64,000 nt of DNA from Methylophilaceae bacterium (GTDB lineage Bacteria; Pseudomonadota; Gammaproteobacteria; Burkholderiales; Methylophilaceae), in contig JAOMTQ010000001.1 of the NCBI GenBank assembly GCA_028355955.1, positions 62,001 to 126,000 on the forward strand, read 5' to 3'. Each line of letters starts with the position of its first letter. The first letter of the stretch is position 1. Below are positions 47,703 to 56,937 of the stretch, piece by piece. Under the pieces are notes generated by a model. It saw only the letters and a program-made list of their open reading frames with translations, was not told where the DNA came from and ran no database searches. The translations under genes were made by a program, and so were the position numbers.

Positions 47703-48635
47703 TTAGAAGTTTATTCTTTCAAGCTCAACAACTAAAGGCATTTTTCTCACTCTTGTATGAATTGCAATAATATATTCTCCCAACACACCTAAAAAAAACA
47801 TTTGCATTGCACCAAAAAAGAAAATTCCGATCAACATTGGTGCAATTCCAAGGTCAAAAGTATCCCAATTTAATAATTTTGCAAATAAGAATAAAAGAGC
47901 TAGAGAAAAACTAATTATAGATAATATAAATCCCAACATAACCATCAATCTCAACGGAACGGTTGAATGATTTGTAATTCCTAATAGCGCAGCATCGTAT
48001 AAAGAATAAAAATTATTCTTGGATACTCCTTTTTTTCTTTTTTCTTGTTTTAATTTAACTCTACCAATTGGAAATCCTATTTCTGCTAGAAGGCCTCTAA
48101 AGAAAGGATATGGGTCATCAATTTTTTTTAGAGCATCTAATACAACCTTGTCGTATAAACCCTCACCAGTTGCATTAATTATTGGCGGTACATTTGATAT
48201 TTTTGAAAGAAGCTTGTAATACAAAGCTCTAAAATAGAATAGAATAGAAGACTCCTTAGATTCTGATTTTACCAACAAGACAGTCTTAAAGCCCTTTTCC
48301 CATTCCAATACTAAATCTTTAATAACTTCCGGCGGCGTTTGAAGGTCAGAGGCAATTTGAATTGCAGCATTTGCTTTCGTTTGCATCAATCCATAAAAAG
48401 GTGAGTTAAAGTGGCCAAAATTTCTAGAATTAACTATTAACTTTACACTTTTATCCTTCAGTATAATTCTTTTTATCTTCTTTACAGTTGAATCTTGAGA
48501 GTGATTATCAATAAAAATATGTTCAAAATTATATTTTCTAATTTTTGAAGTTACTGATTTAACCCTATTGTAGAGCTCCTGAACATTATCTTCTTCATTA
48601 AATGTTGGAGTTAAAATACTAATTATTTTTTTCAT
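47703..48635 (-). CDS. Polyprenyl-phosphate glycosyltransferase, GtrB/DPM1-like
   Basis: 310 residues: an N-terminal GT2 domain (ISILTPTFNEEDNVQEL, FIDNHSQDS, NSRNFGHF, IASDLQTPPE) and two C-terminal transmembrane helices (about 227-252 and 263-288). This matches polyprenyl-phosphate hexosyltransferases that load a sugar on undecaprenyl phosphate. The next gene upstream is a GtrA-like flippase (17-bp overlap), the usual GtrA-GtrB pair for adding side-chain sugars to surface polysaccharide. The sugar is unknown. Confidence 0.9.
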   Translation of the reverse strand: MKKIISILTPTFNEEDNVQELYNRVKSVTSKIRKYNFEHIFIDNHSQDSTVKKIKRIILKDKSVKLIVNSRNFGHFNSPFYGLMQTKANAAIQIASDLQTPPEVIKDLVLEWEKGFKTVLLVKSESKESSILFYFRALYYKLLSKISNVPPIINATGEGLYDKVVLDALKKIDDPYPFFRGLLAEIGFPIGRVKLKQEKRKKGVSKNNFYSLYDAALLGITNHSTVPLRLMVMLGFILSIISFSLALLFLFAKLLNWDTFDLGIAPMLIGIFFFGAMQMFFLGVLGEYIIAIHTRVRKMPLVVELERINF

Positions 48636-49020
48636 TGAAAACTAACCGCTTGTTCAGAAAAAAAGACAGTAACGCATTTGGAGCTAACATTAAGGCACCT
48701 CCTATTTCGTAACTGATACCATACAAATATAATATAGACAATCCAGATATTGTAAATAAATATATAAAGATATATACCATAACAAACTTAAGAATTAAGT
48801 AATTATTTGTTGATTTAAAAACAAACCTTCCAGTAGTAAAAAAATTAAAAATTATCCCAAGAATTGTTGATAGGAGCGCTGCAATTACAAAGTTGAAACC
48901 TATCAGAAGAAATAAAAGATAAATCCCATAACCAAAAATTGTATTTATAATTCCAATAAATATAAATTTAATAAATGTCTGATTTTCGTTCAAAGCTTTT
49001 TTAACGAATTTAAAAAACAT
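48619..49020 (-). CDS. GtrA-like flippase
   Basis: 133 residues with four hydrophobic helices (about 16-35, 38-58, 75-95 and 100-122). The GtrA pattern is seen in FIKFIFIGIINTIFGYGIY and NALLSFFLNKRLVF. Members are thought to flip polyprenyl-phosphate-linked sugars across the inner membrane. Coupled to the GtrB-like gene by overlap. Divergent from the GT2 gene at 49042 over 21 bp. Confidence 0.88.
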   Translation of the reverse strand: MFFKFVKKALNENQTFIKFIFIGIINTIFGYGIYLLFLLIGFNFVIAALLSTILGIIFNFFTTGRFVFKSTNNYLILKFVMVYIFIYLFTISGLSILYLYGISYEIGGALMLAPNALLSFFLNKRLVFNEKNN

Positions 49021-49041
49021 ATTTTAAGATTATTGTAATAA

Positions 49042-50187
49042 ATGTCTTGTAATATAGAGCATATTAAAATAAACAACAAATTTAATATAAATAACAATTT
49101 TAAATCTAATAATTATTTCAAAGAGGAAATTTCAATCGTAAAAGTTAAAAAAGGGTACATAAGTATAATCGTCGCAGTTTATAATGACGAAAATAGGATT
49201 GGCTACTGCATTAAAAGTGTATTAAATCAAGACTTTAATAACTTTGAATTAATCATTGTGAATGATGGATCAACTGATTCATCAGGGAAAATTTCAAGAG
49301 ATTTTGCTAAAAAAAATTCTCGAGTTTCTTTAGTTAATATTACAAACAGCGGTCCTAGCAACGCCAGGAATGTTGGAATAAAAAAAGCTAAAGGTGAATT
49401 TATTTTTTTTCTAGATTCTGATGATTATATTGAGACAGAAGCATTAAATTTATTATATTCACAGATAACTAAATCAAAAATTGATTTGGTTATTGGTAAC
49501 TTCACAACACTTTTAGATAGCAAAAAAATAATACCTTCAAGAAATATTTTGCATTTCCCAAGATCAACAATCCTTTCAAGAAAAAAAATAAATACATACA
49601 TCAATTTATATCTTCAAAGGCCAAATAAATATCCGCTTTTTGCATTCTCATGGGGCCGCTTGTTTAGAACAGAAATTATTAAAGAAAAAAAAATATTATT
49701 TAATAAAGATATGCGAACATTTGAGGATGTTGATTTTAATTTTAGGTATCTTTGCTATGTTGAAAATGCTTTTTACGTAAAAAAATCTATTATTAATCAT
49801 ATCATTTCTTCAACCTACTCCTCTGCAACAATGAATATTCCAAAAAATTATAAGAAATTCTTTGGTTATGGAATTGCCCTAGAAAGTGCGTCAAATTATT
49901 TACGGAAAAATAAAATAACCAAAAATATTATTCCAAACGTTGCTCATGCTTATTCAGCCTTTACCATTATTCAATTTATTCGGTTAGGGCTCCAATATAA
50001 TAAGAAAAATAAAGTAATAATTAAAAAAATATTTTTTGAATTTGTAAATGACCCTTTACTCCAGGAAAAAATTTCACATTACTCACCTAACAAAGGCGAT
50101 AGTGTGATTATCCCAGTACTTATTAAAATGAAATTTACTTGGCTTCTTATTCAATTTTGCAGAATTAAAGGAAAATTGAGATACTAG
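49042..50187 (+). CDS. Glycosyltransferase family 2
   Basis: 381 residues. An Asn-rich N-terminal leader (residues 1-35) precedes a canonical GT-A domain: YISIIVAVYNDENRIGYCI, LIIVNDGSTDSSGKI, NSGPSNARNVGIKKAKGEF and FLDSDDYI (the DxD motif). Later TFEDVDFNFRYL is the usual acceptor-side ED motif. A cytoplasmic inverting transferase for polysaccharide assembly; donor and acceptor unknown. The true start may be an internal codon, because the Asn-rich leader is unusual. Strongly AT-rich, with many Lys/Asn/Ile, like other genes in this region. Confidence 0.88.
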   Translation: MSCNIEHIKINNKFNINNNFKSNNYFKEEISIVKVKKGYISIIVAVYNDENRIGYCIKSVLNQDFNNFELIIVNDGSTDSSGKISRDFAKKNSRVSLVNITNSGPSNARNVGIKKAKGEFIFFLDSDDYIETEALNLLYSQITKSKIDLVIGNFTTLLDSKKIIPSRNILHFPRSTILSRKKINTYINLYLQRPNKYPLFAFSWGRLFRTEIIKEKKILFNKDMRTFEDVDFNFRYLCYVENAFYVKKSIINHIISSTYSSATMNIPKNYKKFFGYGIALESASNYLRKNKITKNIIPNVAHAYSAFTIIQFIRLGLQYNKKNKVIIKKIFFEFVNDPLLQEKISHYSPNKGDSVIIPVLIKMKFTWLLIQFCRIKGKLRY

Positions 50188-50202
50188 TTAGAGACTTTTT
50201 GT

Positions 50203-50208
50203 TATAAT
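50203..50208 (+). promoter_or_regulatory. -10 box upstream of the Rossmann/radical SAM gene
   Basis: Perfect TATAAT, 30 bases before the ATG at 50238 (29 intervening bases). A TTGAGA lies 21 bases upstream of it, too far for a standard promoter, so only the -10 is supported. Confidence 0.4.
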
Positions 50209-50237
50209 AGTAATTTGATACATGTAAATAATTGTTT

Positions 50238-51542
50238 ATGAGCTTACTTGAAAATTATACAAAACAAGACTTAATTACAAAAATAGGTGCTCAGACGATA
50301 CCTACCATAATTTATGGTGCTGGTGTTTCTGGCCAAGCCCTTCTTTTCGCTTGCAGAGAGTCTGGTATTAAGGTTGTAGGTTTCTGTGATAACAATATTA
50401 AAAAAAAGGGAAAATCGCTTCTTGATATAGAAATTATTCATACAGATGATATTAAAAGTAGATTTCCTAATGCAAATTGGCTCATAGCGTCTGCTGATAT
50501 AACTGACATAAGGGATCATCTTATCGATTATGGTTATGATGAAACTAATCTTTACCCTGGGGCCACCCTTCTAAGAGATTACAATCTAGAAAATTTCTCT
50601 AAACATTATGAATCTTATAATGAAGAAGATAATGACAAAGGTTTTATTGAGTTTGCTGTTGCCAGCACAATTCAGTGTCATGATGGCTATCTAGATTCAA
50701 GTAAAGTTTTCATGCGTAGCGTAGATATTGTAGTTACTGAAAAATGTACAATGAAATGTGTAGATTGCTCTAATTTAATGCAATACTTCGAAAAACCTGA
50801 AAGTTATGAGATCCAAGAAATGAACGAAGCAATCGAAGCATTATGTTCAGTATCTGATGAAATTTTTGAGTTTAGAGTGATTGGTGGTGAGCCTTTTGTG
50901 AACAAAGAAGTCCACCTTGTAGTTGAAAAGCTCATAGCCGAACCTAAAGTTAAAAGAATTGTTATCTACACAAACGGTAATGTTATACCAAGAGATCACC
51001 AACTTGAATGTTTAAAACATAAAAAAGTATTATTTAACATAACCGATTACTCAAGATGTGGGGAAGAGGTTGAAGATGCGTATACAAAGAAACTATCAAG
51101 ATTCCAACGTACAACGGATAAATTAGAACAAATTTGTATTGACAATCAAATAGATTACAGGAGACATCCACCTGAAAATTGGACTGATTGTGGGCGTATC
51201 GAGAAATTCAATAGGACTGAGGAAAAAAATCAAGAAGTATTCGACGCTTGTTGCTGTAAGAACCTTACAACATTATCAAAAAATGAGCTTCATAGATGTC
51301 CATTTTCTGCACAAATTACTAGATTAGACGTCTGTGATGAAAAAGTTGATTATGTTGATCTAACCGTCGCATCCGACATATCAGATAAGAGAAATGAAAT
51401 ACAGTCATTGTTAGAAAGTAAGGTTGCACTTAAAGCATGCGATTATTGTCCAGGGAGGGCTCTGCATGACCCGCAAATTACTCCAGCTGTTCAGATAAAA
51501 ATGCCTCTTCCTTATGAGAAGAAGCAAAAAGCTTCAGCCTAA
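50238..51542 (+). CDS. Rossmann-fold domain fused to a radical SAM domain
   Basis: 434 residues from the ATG at 50238 (a TTG at 50232 adds two residues). Residues ~22-115 form a small Rossmann-like unit (TIIYGAGVSGQALLFA, VVGFCDNN) like the nucleotide-sugar/PglD-type N-domain; a linker follows; the radical SAM motif is CTMKCVDC (C170, C174, C177) with RVIGGEPFVNKEV as the GGE motif. The C-terminal part holds many cysteines (CCCKN, HRCPF, CDYCPGRAL) suggesting an additional Fe-S cluster. No clear Shine-Dalgarno. Location among glycosyltransferases suggests a sugar- or glycan-related modification, but the reaction is unknown. Confidence 0.85.
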   Translation: MSLLENYTKQDLITKIGAQTIPTIIYGAGVSGQALLFACRESGIKVVGFCDNNIKKKGKSLLDIEIIHTDDIKSRFPNANWLIASADITDIRDHLIDYGYDETNLYPGATLLRDYNLENFSKHYESYNEEDNDKGFIEFAVASTIQCHDGYLDSSKVFMRSVDIVVTEKCTMKCVDCSNLMQYFEKPESYEIQEMNEAIEALCSVSDEIFEFRVIGGEPFVNKEVHLVVEKLIAEPKVKRIVIYTNGNVIPRDHQLECLKHKKVLFNITDYSRCGEEVEDAYTKKLSRFQRTTDKLEQICIDNQIDYRRHPPENWTDCGRIEKFNRTEEKNQEVFDACCCKNLTTLSKNELHRCPFSAQITRLDVCDEKVDYVDLTVASDISDKRNEIQSLLESKVALKACDYCPGRALHDPQITPAVQIKMPLPYEKKQKASA

Positions 51543-51545
51543 TCG

Positions 51546-52382
51546 CTATACTTTTAGATAGGCTTTAAGCTTCTCTAAACATAAAAAATAACCATACTCA
51601 ATAACACGTATCATTTTTGATACTAATAACAAGAAATGAAGATAAAATGTTTGCTTAAAAATTATTTTAATCATTTTATCTCTGCACTTATATCTCCCCT
51701 CAATCATAAAAGATGAACCATAAGATTTATTTGTATGGCTTTCGGGCCATATTCTAAAATCTGCTAACAATTCTTTATTAAAAACTAGTTTCTTTTCTTT
51801 AGCGTAGCAAGAAGTAATCATGAAATCTATGTCTGTAGTATAGGGAATATCATAAAATTTTGAGTTTTTAAAAAATTTTGTTTTTAATAATTGCGATGAC
51901 GGAGTACCTAAATAGTTTCTATAGAAAATTGAGATGAGTAACTCAAAGCCAAAAAAACCATATGTTCTTCTACCAATTTGATTATTTTTTTCGTCAATGT
52001 ACCTAATTCCTGAAGTAAAACCAGCGATTGCATCATCTGTTTTTTCGAGTGTATTAATTGCTATAAAAAGAAAATTCTTGTCCAACATATCGTCAGAACC
52101 TAATAACTTAAAGTACTTATAATCACCAATATAACTTATACATCTTGACCAATTATCTGCTTGAATAACAAAATTATCGTGAGTCTGAATTATAATTTTT
52201 TTTTGATTAATAAGTCTTTGGTAATTTTTTTTTAACATCTTAATTGTATTATCAGATGAATTATTATCAACAATTGTTAAGACCCAAAATTTATAAGACT
52301 GATTTATAACAGAATCTATTGTTTCCTTAATTAAATTAGACCTATTAAATGTAGGTATTAAAATATGAATTGTTTCTGGCAT
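51546..52382 (-). CDS. Glycosyltransferase family 2
   Basis: 278 residues. IHILIPTFNRSNLIKETIDS, VIN-QSYKFWVLTIVDNNSSD and LLGSDDML (the DxD equivalent) place it in GT2. The C-terminal third is rich in aromatic and basic residues and has one hydrophobic stretch, so it may be membrane associated. It is the last gene of the leftward rfb operon, 15 bp after the SDR gene, and convergent with the radical SAM gene. Likely adds a sugar to the surface glycan made by this locus. Confidence 0.88.
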   Translation of the reverse strand: MPETIHILIPTFNRSNLIKETIDSVINQSYKFWVLTIVDNNSSDNTIKMLKKNYQRLINQKKIIIQTHDNFVIQADNWSRCISYIGDYKYFKLLGSDDMLDKNFLFIAINTLEKTDDAIAGFTSGIRYIDEKNNQIGRRTYGFFGFELLISIFYRNYLGTPSSQLLKTKFFKNSKFYDIPYTTDIDFMITSCYAKEKKLVFNKELLADFRIWPESHTNKSYGSSFMIEGRYKCRDKMIKIIFKQTFYLHFLLLVSKMIRVIEYGYFLCLEKLKAYLKV

Positions 52383-52397
52383 AATTGAATTATGTTC

Positions 52398-53447
52398 TTA
52401 TTTTGATATTATTTGAGCAGTTTTTATTATTGAGTCTTCAATGCTATGCCACTCATCGACTTTTAAATCATTTATGATTTTTTTATTGTTTGGAACATAA
52501 ATACTTCGATCAAAATTATCATTTTTATTATTCTGATTTAAAAACATAATTTTTTTACTTGGAGAAACTAGGTCTTTAACTTTAACAGCTAATTCTTTAA
52601 TTGATATTTTTTCACTTGAGCCAACGTTGTATATTTTATTATCTGTTCCAGAAATGAGCATTTTAAATAACCATATCATTGCATCAGCTATATATAAATA
52701 TGACCTAATATCATTTCCAGTCCCTTTGACAGTAATTGTTTCTTCATACAACGCATCATTTAAAAAGTTACCAATTGCATAGTGAATATTTAGAGGAAGG
52801 TAAGGACCTACGAAAGAGAAACATCTAGCAATATTAAATGATATTTTATGTTTATCACAGTAATAAGCTATTACATACTCAGCCAATCTTTTTCCCTCGC
52901 CAAGAGCTGAGGAAATATCAGTTGTTATTGGTGCTTTTACTGAAGACTCAATATAATCATTTTGAGATGACAGTGAGCCATAAGCTACTCCAGAAGATGT
53001 AAAAATTATTTTTTTAACATTTGCCTTGATTAGCTGCTCCATTAAATTCTTAGTTCCCTCGTACAAAAGATCAATTTTATTAATTTGACTCTCATTATTA
53101 AATGTTTCTAAGGCATTTGTTGTAGCCATATGAAAACAATAGTCAATTTTCTGACTGCCAATTGAAAAATTTCTGATATCAGACTTTATAAAATTTATTT
53201 TTCCGACAAAAATTGGATTATTTTTTAAGAAATTCTCAGGGTCTCTACTTAAAGCATAAACATTGATATTACATCCATAATTTTCATTAAGGTCATGAAA
53301 TATAGACAACATCCAAATTCCAAAAAAACCTGTAGCACCTGTCACGAGTACATTCTTATTTTTTAGATATGCAACGTCCCCAAGCAGCTTTGATGTAATG
53401 AATTTTATATCATTACTTATATCAATATTAATATTTGAAGTCTTCAT
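52398..53447 (-). CDS. NAD-dependent epimerase/dehydratase (extended SDR), catalytic Tyr replaced
   Basis: 349 residues. The cofactor loop is VLVTGATGFFGIWML (~33-47) and the active-site serine region is IIFTSSGVAYG (~148-157). The usual YxxxK motif reads L-GEG-K (Leu182, Lys186; CTT on the coding strand), so the general-acid/base tyrosine is missing. The rest of the domain, including ARCFSFVGP and GTGNDIRSYLYIADA, is intact. It overlaps the Nudix gene by 20 bp. In this cluster a 4-keto-sugar reductase or epimerase would be expected; with Tyr lost it could have altered chemistry or act after a partner. Substrate unknown. Confidence 0.85.
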   Translation of the reverse strand: MKTSNINIDISNDIKFITSKLLGDVAYLKNKNVLVTGATGFFGIWMLSIFHDLNENYGCNINVYALSRDPENFLKNNPIFVGKINFIKSDIRNFSIGSQKIDYCFHMATTNALETFNNESQINKIDLLYEGTKNLMEQLIKANVKKIIFTSSGVAYGSLSSQNDYIESSVKAPITTDISSALGEGKRLAEYVIAYYCDKHKISFNIARCFSFVGPYLPLNIHYAIGNFLNDALYEETITVKGTGNDIRSYLYIADAMIWLFKMLISGTDNKIYNVGSSEKISIKELAVKVKDLVSPSKKIMFLNQNNKNDNFDRSIYVPNNKKIINDLKVDEWHSIEDSIIKTAQIISK

Positions 53448-53946
53448 TAATATACTTAGAAAAAGTTAGTTGATTTGCAAGAAGATTGTCAGGAGCATTT
53501 TTATGCCAAGCCCACTGTCCATGTTTAGGTTTACCTTCCAAGAACTGATCTGCCTTGATACTTGTTTTTAATCTGCAAGGACAAAGCAATGAAATGAAGT
53601 GACCTCTAATATCACGCCCTTTTGCGAAAAGTTCTCTTATAGCAATGGGGTGTTCTTCATGTGTCACCTCAGCCCCGAGTTCTTTTCTTGCAACTTTCAA
53701 AATTCTTGAATCAAATTTTTCTCTAAACCTAATTATTCCACCAGGAATATGCCAAGCAGGCCCATAAAATTTATCATCACGCCATGTCAACAACGTCTCA
53801 TTTAATTCATTCTTTATTAATAAATCTACGTTTACTAATGGTGTTAATTTACTTATAAAATAAAATATTTCCTCTGTTAACCCTTCTCTGGGATCATCAA
53901 TATAATGTTCAATCTCTAATAAAAGCTTATTTAATGATTTACTCAT
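53428..53946 (-). CDS. Nudix-fold protein, GDP-mannose mannosyl hydrolase-like
   Basis: 172 residues. PAWHIPGGIIRFREKFDSRI is followed by KVARKELGAEV; the canonical Nudix box (REUxEExGU) is degenerate, as in GDP-mannose mannosyl hydrolases, which release the free sugar from a nucleotide sugar. The N-terminal 35 residues are additional. It overlaps the methyltransferase gene by 4 bp and the SDR gene by 20 bp. The true nucleotide-sugar substrate is unknown; a CDP-sugar would be consistent with the cluster. Confidence 0.8.
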   Translation of the reverse strand: MSKSLNKLLLEIEHYIDDPREGLTEEIFYFISKLTPLVNVDLLIKNELNETLLTWRDDKFYGPAWHIPGGIIRFREKFDSRILKVARKELGAEVTHEEHPIAIRELFAKGRDIRGHFISLLCPCRLKTSIKADQFLEGKPKHGQWAWHKNAPDNLLANQLTFSKYINEDFKY

Positions 53947-55079
53947 TTGATAATCTCTAGATTATCTTCACGTAAAACGGCAATATTTTGTATGAAAGGA
54001 TATTTAGTATTAATAATTTTTACAATCTCATCAGAAAAACCAGCTGCCATCACAATAATAGACTCTGGTTTGTCTTTAAGCATAAAGTCAGGTTTATTTA
54101 TTAATAAGTGTGATTCTGGGGTGTATTTATTTTGCTTAAATGTTGCAGAATCAACTATATAACTAATTTTTTTCTTAATATTTGATAATGAAATAACTGT
54201 TAATGCCTGATGCCCTGCCCCCCAGATCACTGTTTTATTAGCATTGATTTCATCTAAATAATCATTCAATGATACTTTTATAATTTTAAATTTCTTATTG
54301 AAAATTTCTACATTAAGTGGCTCCCTTCTTACAACCTCTGCAGATATAATATAATCATTCCATATATTTTTAATTGATAGAATTTCAAAGCCATTGGAAG
54401 TCAAAAAATTTGATAATGATTTCTGATCAAAATAAAATATATGATCAACCGTAAATTCGGTATATAAACCTTTAGCCTTAATCATATCAAAATTAGGAAC
54501 TTCAATTAGTCCATAAGCATTTGGATTTAAAAACTTATTTAAAATTTCGACTCCTAATTTAAGATTTGGCCAATGCTCCATAAAACTAAAAATTGCAAAA
54601 GCATCAAATGGTTGACCTTTTATGTCCTCTAAACCATCTTCTAGATAACCTTGAGTGGCATTATTTCCTTTAGATAAGATGTACTCAATATTGCTCTTCT
54701 CAAACTCAAGCCCAAAAACCTTTTTCACACCAATTTTTTTGAATAAATCTAAGTATTCGCCCCTACCACTTCCCACCTCGAGTATAGATTTATTTTTTAG
54801 AGAATATTTTTGTAGCCAGTCATCTAATTGCTGCAAACGAAAATCCGTCATTTCCTTAGAAAAAGAAACAGCTCTTATAACTTTTTTATAATAACTTACA
54901 GGTTGCGAATTATGTTGAATTAATCCACATTTTGAACACTGGTAAATTTTAAGTGTAACTGGCGCATCATTTGAAGATGTTAAATTATTAATAAAATTTT
55001 GTGCAGATTCAGGAGAATTTTTATAAGTTAGTAATGGTGTCTCAAAGAGTTCAGCTCCACATGATCTACAATTATTCAT
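53943..55079 (-). CDS. Zinc-ribbon class I methyltransferase with C-terminal Rossmann domain (sugar C-methyltransferase-like)
   Basis: 378 residues in three parts: an N-terminal zinc ribbon (C4, C7, C48, C51), a SAM domain (SILEVGSGRGEYLDLFKK at ~95-112, then FSFMEHWPN), and a C-terminal Rossmann-like domain starting at TVIWGAGHQALTVISL (~278). This architecture is that of TylCIII/NovU-type nucleotide-sugar C-methyltransferases, whose C-terminal domain binds the sugar nucleotide. It would methylate a keto-sugar carbon. Next to the CDP-sugar genes it may add a branch methyl. Starts one base after the ThDP gene stop. Confidence 0.88.
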   Translation of the reverse strand: MNNCRSCGAELFETPLLTYKNSPESAQNFINNLTSSNDAPVTLKIYQCSKCGLIQHNSQPVSYYKKVIRAVSFSKEMTDFRLQQLDDWLQKYSLKNKSILEVGSGRGEYLDLFKKIGVKKVFGLEFEKSNIEYILSKGNNATQGYLEDGLEDIKGQPFDAFAIFSFMEHWPNLKLGVEILNKFLNPNAYGLIEVPNFDMIKAKGLYTEFTVDHIFYFDQKSLSNFLTSNGFEILSIKNIWNDYIISAEVVRREPLNVEIFNKKFKIIKVSLNDYLDEINANKTVIWGAGHQALTVISLSNIKKKISYIVDSATFKQNKYTPESHLLINKPDFMLKDKPESIIVMAAGFSDEIVKIINTKYPFIQNIAVLREDNLEIIK

Positions 55080-55080
55080 A

Positions 55081-56919
55081 TCAATTTTTTATTTTCATTG
55101 ATTCTTTACTTAACGGATAAATCATTTGTTGTTTTAATTCTTCTCTTGATAGAAGTGGACTCATATCCTCAAGTGGCATTGATATCATTGAGCCATTTTT
55201 TTGAGGGATTGCTGCAGATTTTGGCCAGAGAATATCATCTTTTTTAAGCATAACTTCACAAATAATTGATTCTTTAAAATCAACTATAAGTTTAAGTTTT
55301 TTTTCAAGTTCTTCAATTCTATTTATCTGGATTGACTTAATATTGAAAGCTTTTGCTAAATCTTTTATTGGAGGTATATTTAATTGACTTGATGAATCTG
55401 TTGCAATTGATCTTCCTTTAAAGTAATTATTTTGTGTGTTCCTTATCGATGCATATCCATTATTATTCATTATTATAATTTTAACTATTCTATCGAGTGA
55501 TTTTAATGTAGCTAACTCCTGAATATTCATCATCAAACTACCATCACTTTCAATAGCAAAGATATTTTTCTTTTTTGTAGCAGCAGATGAGCCAATAAGG
55601 GCGGGAATACCATAACCCATAGAACCAAGACCTGATGTTAGAAAAATTCTTTGATTTTTCTTATTTCTAAAAGCAGTATAAAAAGACTCTACAGCCAGAC
55701 CGGAACTTCCAGTTACAACTAAAGAATTTTCAGGTATTGCATCAGATAATTTATCAACTAATTGAAAATGACTTATTATTCCCTTTTTTGGAAATGGTAC
55801 TCCATCGTTTAAGCAATACTTGCTTTTCCAACTATTACATTTTTTAATCCATTCACTATAGTTAGTTAATTTTTTTTTATCCACCTTTTTTAAAAGTTGA
55901 TATATAAAGCTTTTTGCATCACTTTGAATTTTAAAATCTACTTTATGAGTGAATTTTTTTAATTCAGCAGCATCAATATCTACTATAATTTTTTTAGCAT
56001 ATCTTGCGAAGTTTTTTGGATTATATGCAGTGACTACATTATCTAATCTAGCCCCTATTGAAATAATTAAATCACAATTTTGAACAGCAAAATTTCCAGC
56101 TCTTAGAGCAACAGTCCCCGGCCTTCCAATATTTAATTTATTTTTATGCTCCATTAAGTCAAGAGCATTCCATGTAAAAACAGTAGGAATTTTTAATAAC
56201 TTTATTAGCTTCTTAAATTCTTTCTCAGCACCGGACAGTCTTACACCGTGACCAATTAAAAATAATGGTCTTTTTGCTTCATATATTAATTTTAAAATCT
56301 TTTCATACTTTAAAATATTTTTACTATCCTTTACTTCTTTAGTTTTAAATCCTCTTATAATATTTGAATTAACTACAGTCGCTTGAATATCTAAAGGGAC
56401 GTCTAACCATACAGGTCCTTTTCTACCATCCTTAGCCAAAAAAATAGCTTTTTCCAGCTCATACTTAATATCAGTTGGTTTTTGTATTGTTTTAGCATAC
56501 TTTGTAATGCTTTGAACAATTGATGTTATATCAACTTCTTGGGGTCCTTTTTGCCTAACTCCACTATCTAACTTTAAATCTTCTCTCTTTACTTGTCCTG
56601 AAATTACCAACAATGGTACAGATTCAATCCAAGCACCAGCTACTCCTGTAATTGCATTTGTTGATCCTGGTCCAGTTGTGACCATTGCAACCCCTAATTC
56701 TTCATTAATTCTGGAAAATGCCTCTGCACAGATTGTAGATGCCTGTTCATTTTGATTAGCAATAAACTTCATATTTTTACATTTAGCGACTGCATCATTT
56801 AAAAACATTGCACCACCACCAGGCACCAAGAAAATATAATTAATTCCAATTTTCCTCAGGTATTCAATAATAAAGTCAGCGACTCTTACTTTTTTTTCTT
56901 TTTTAATTGATAAATGCAT
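55081..56919 (-). CDS. ThDP-dependent acetolactate synthase-like enzyme (YerE-like candidate)
   Basis: 612 residues. N-terminal ThDP-binding PYR domain (FLVPGGGAMFLNDA, NEQASTICAEAF with the activating glutamate, TTGPGSTNAITGVAGAWIES), a central FAD/DHS-like domain (IGHGVRLSGAEKE), and a C-terminal PP domain (GSMGYGIPALIGSSA, ESDGSLMMNIQEL-AT for the metal site). It looks like an acetolactate synthase large subunit but lies inside a sugar operon. In yersiniose synthesis the ThDP enzyme YerE adds a two-carbon unit from pyruvate to CDP-3,6-dideoxy-4-keto-glucose; the neighbouring rfbF, rfbG and rfbH genes would make that acceptor. The assignment is inferred from context; ordinary acetohydroxyacid synthase activity is an alternative but lacks an ilvN partner here. 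Confidence 0.85.
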   Translation of the reverse strand: MHLSIKKEKKVRVADFIIEYLRKIGINYIFLVPGGGAMFLNDAVAKCKNMKFIANQNEQASTICAEAFSRINEELGVAMVTTGPGSTNAITGVAGAWIESVPLLVISGQVKREDLKLDSGVRQKGPQEVDITSIVQSITKYAKTIQKPTDIKYELEKAIFLAKDGRKGPVWLDVPLDIQATVVNSNIIRGFKTKEVKDSKNILKYEKILKLIYEAKRPLFLIGHGVRLSGAEKEFKKLIKLLKIPTVFTWNALDLMEHKNKLNIGRPGTVALRAGNFAVQNCDLIISIGARLDNVVTAYNPKNFARYAKKIIVDIDAAELKKFTHKVDFKIQSDAKSFIYQLLKKVDKKKLTNYSEWIKKCNSWKSKYCLNDGVPFPKKGIISHFQLVDKLSDAIPENSLVVTGSSGLAVESFYTAFRNKKNQRIFLTSGLGSMGYGIPALIGSSAATKKKNIFAIESDGSLMMNIQELATLKSLDRIVKIIIMNNNGYASIRNTQNNYFKGRSIATDSSSQLNIPPIKDLAKAFNIKSIQINRIEELEKKLKLIVDFKESIICEVMLKKDDILWPKSAAIPQKNGSMISMPLEDMSPLLSREELKQQMIYPLSKESMKIKN

Positions 56920-56937
56920 TTAGTTTATGTTTATAAA

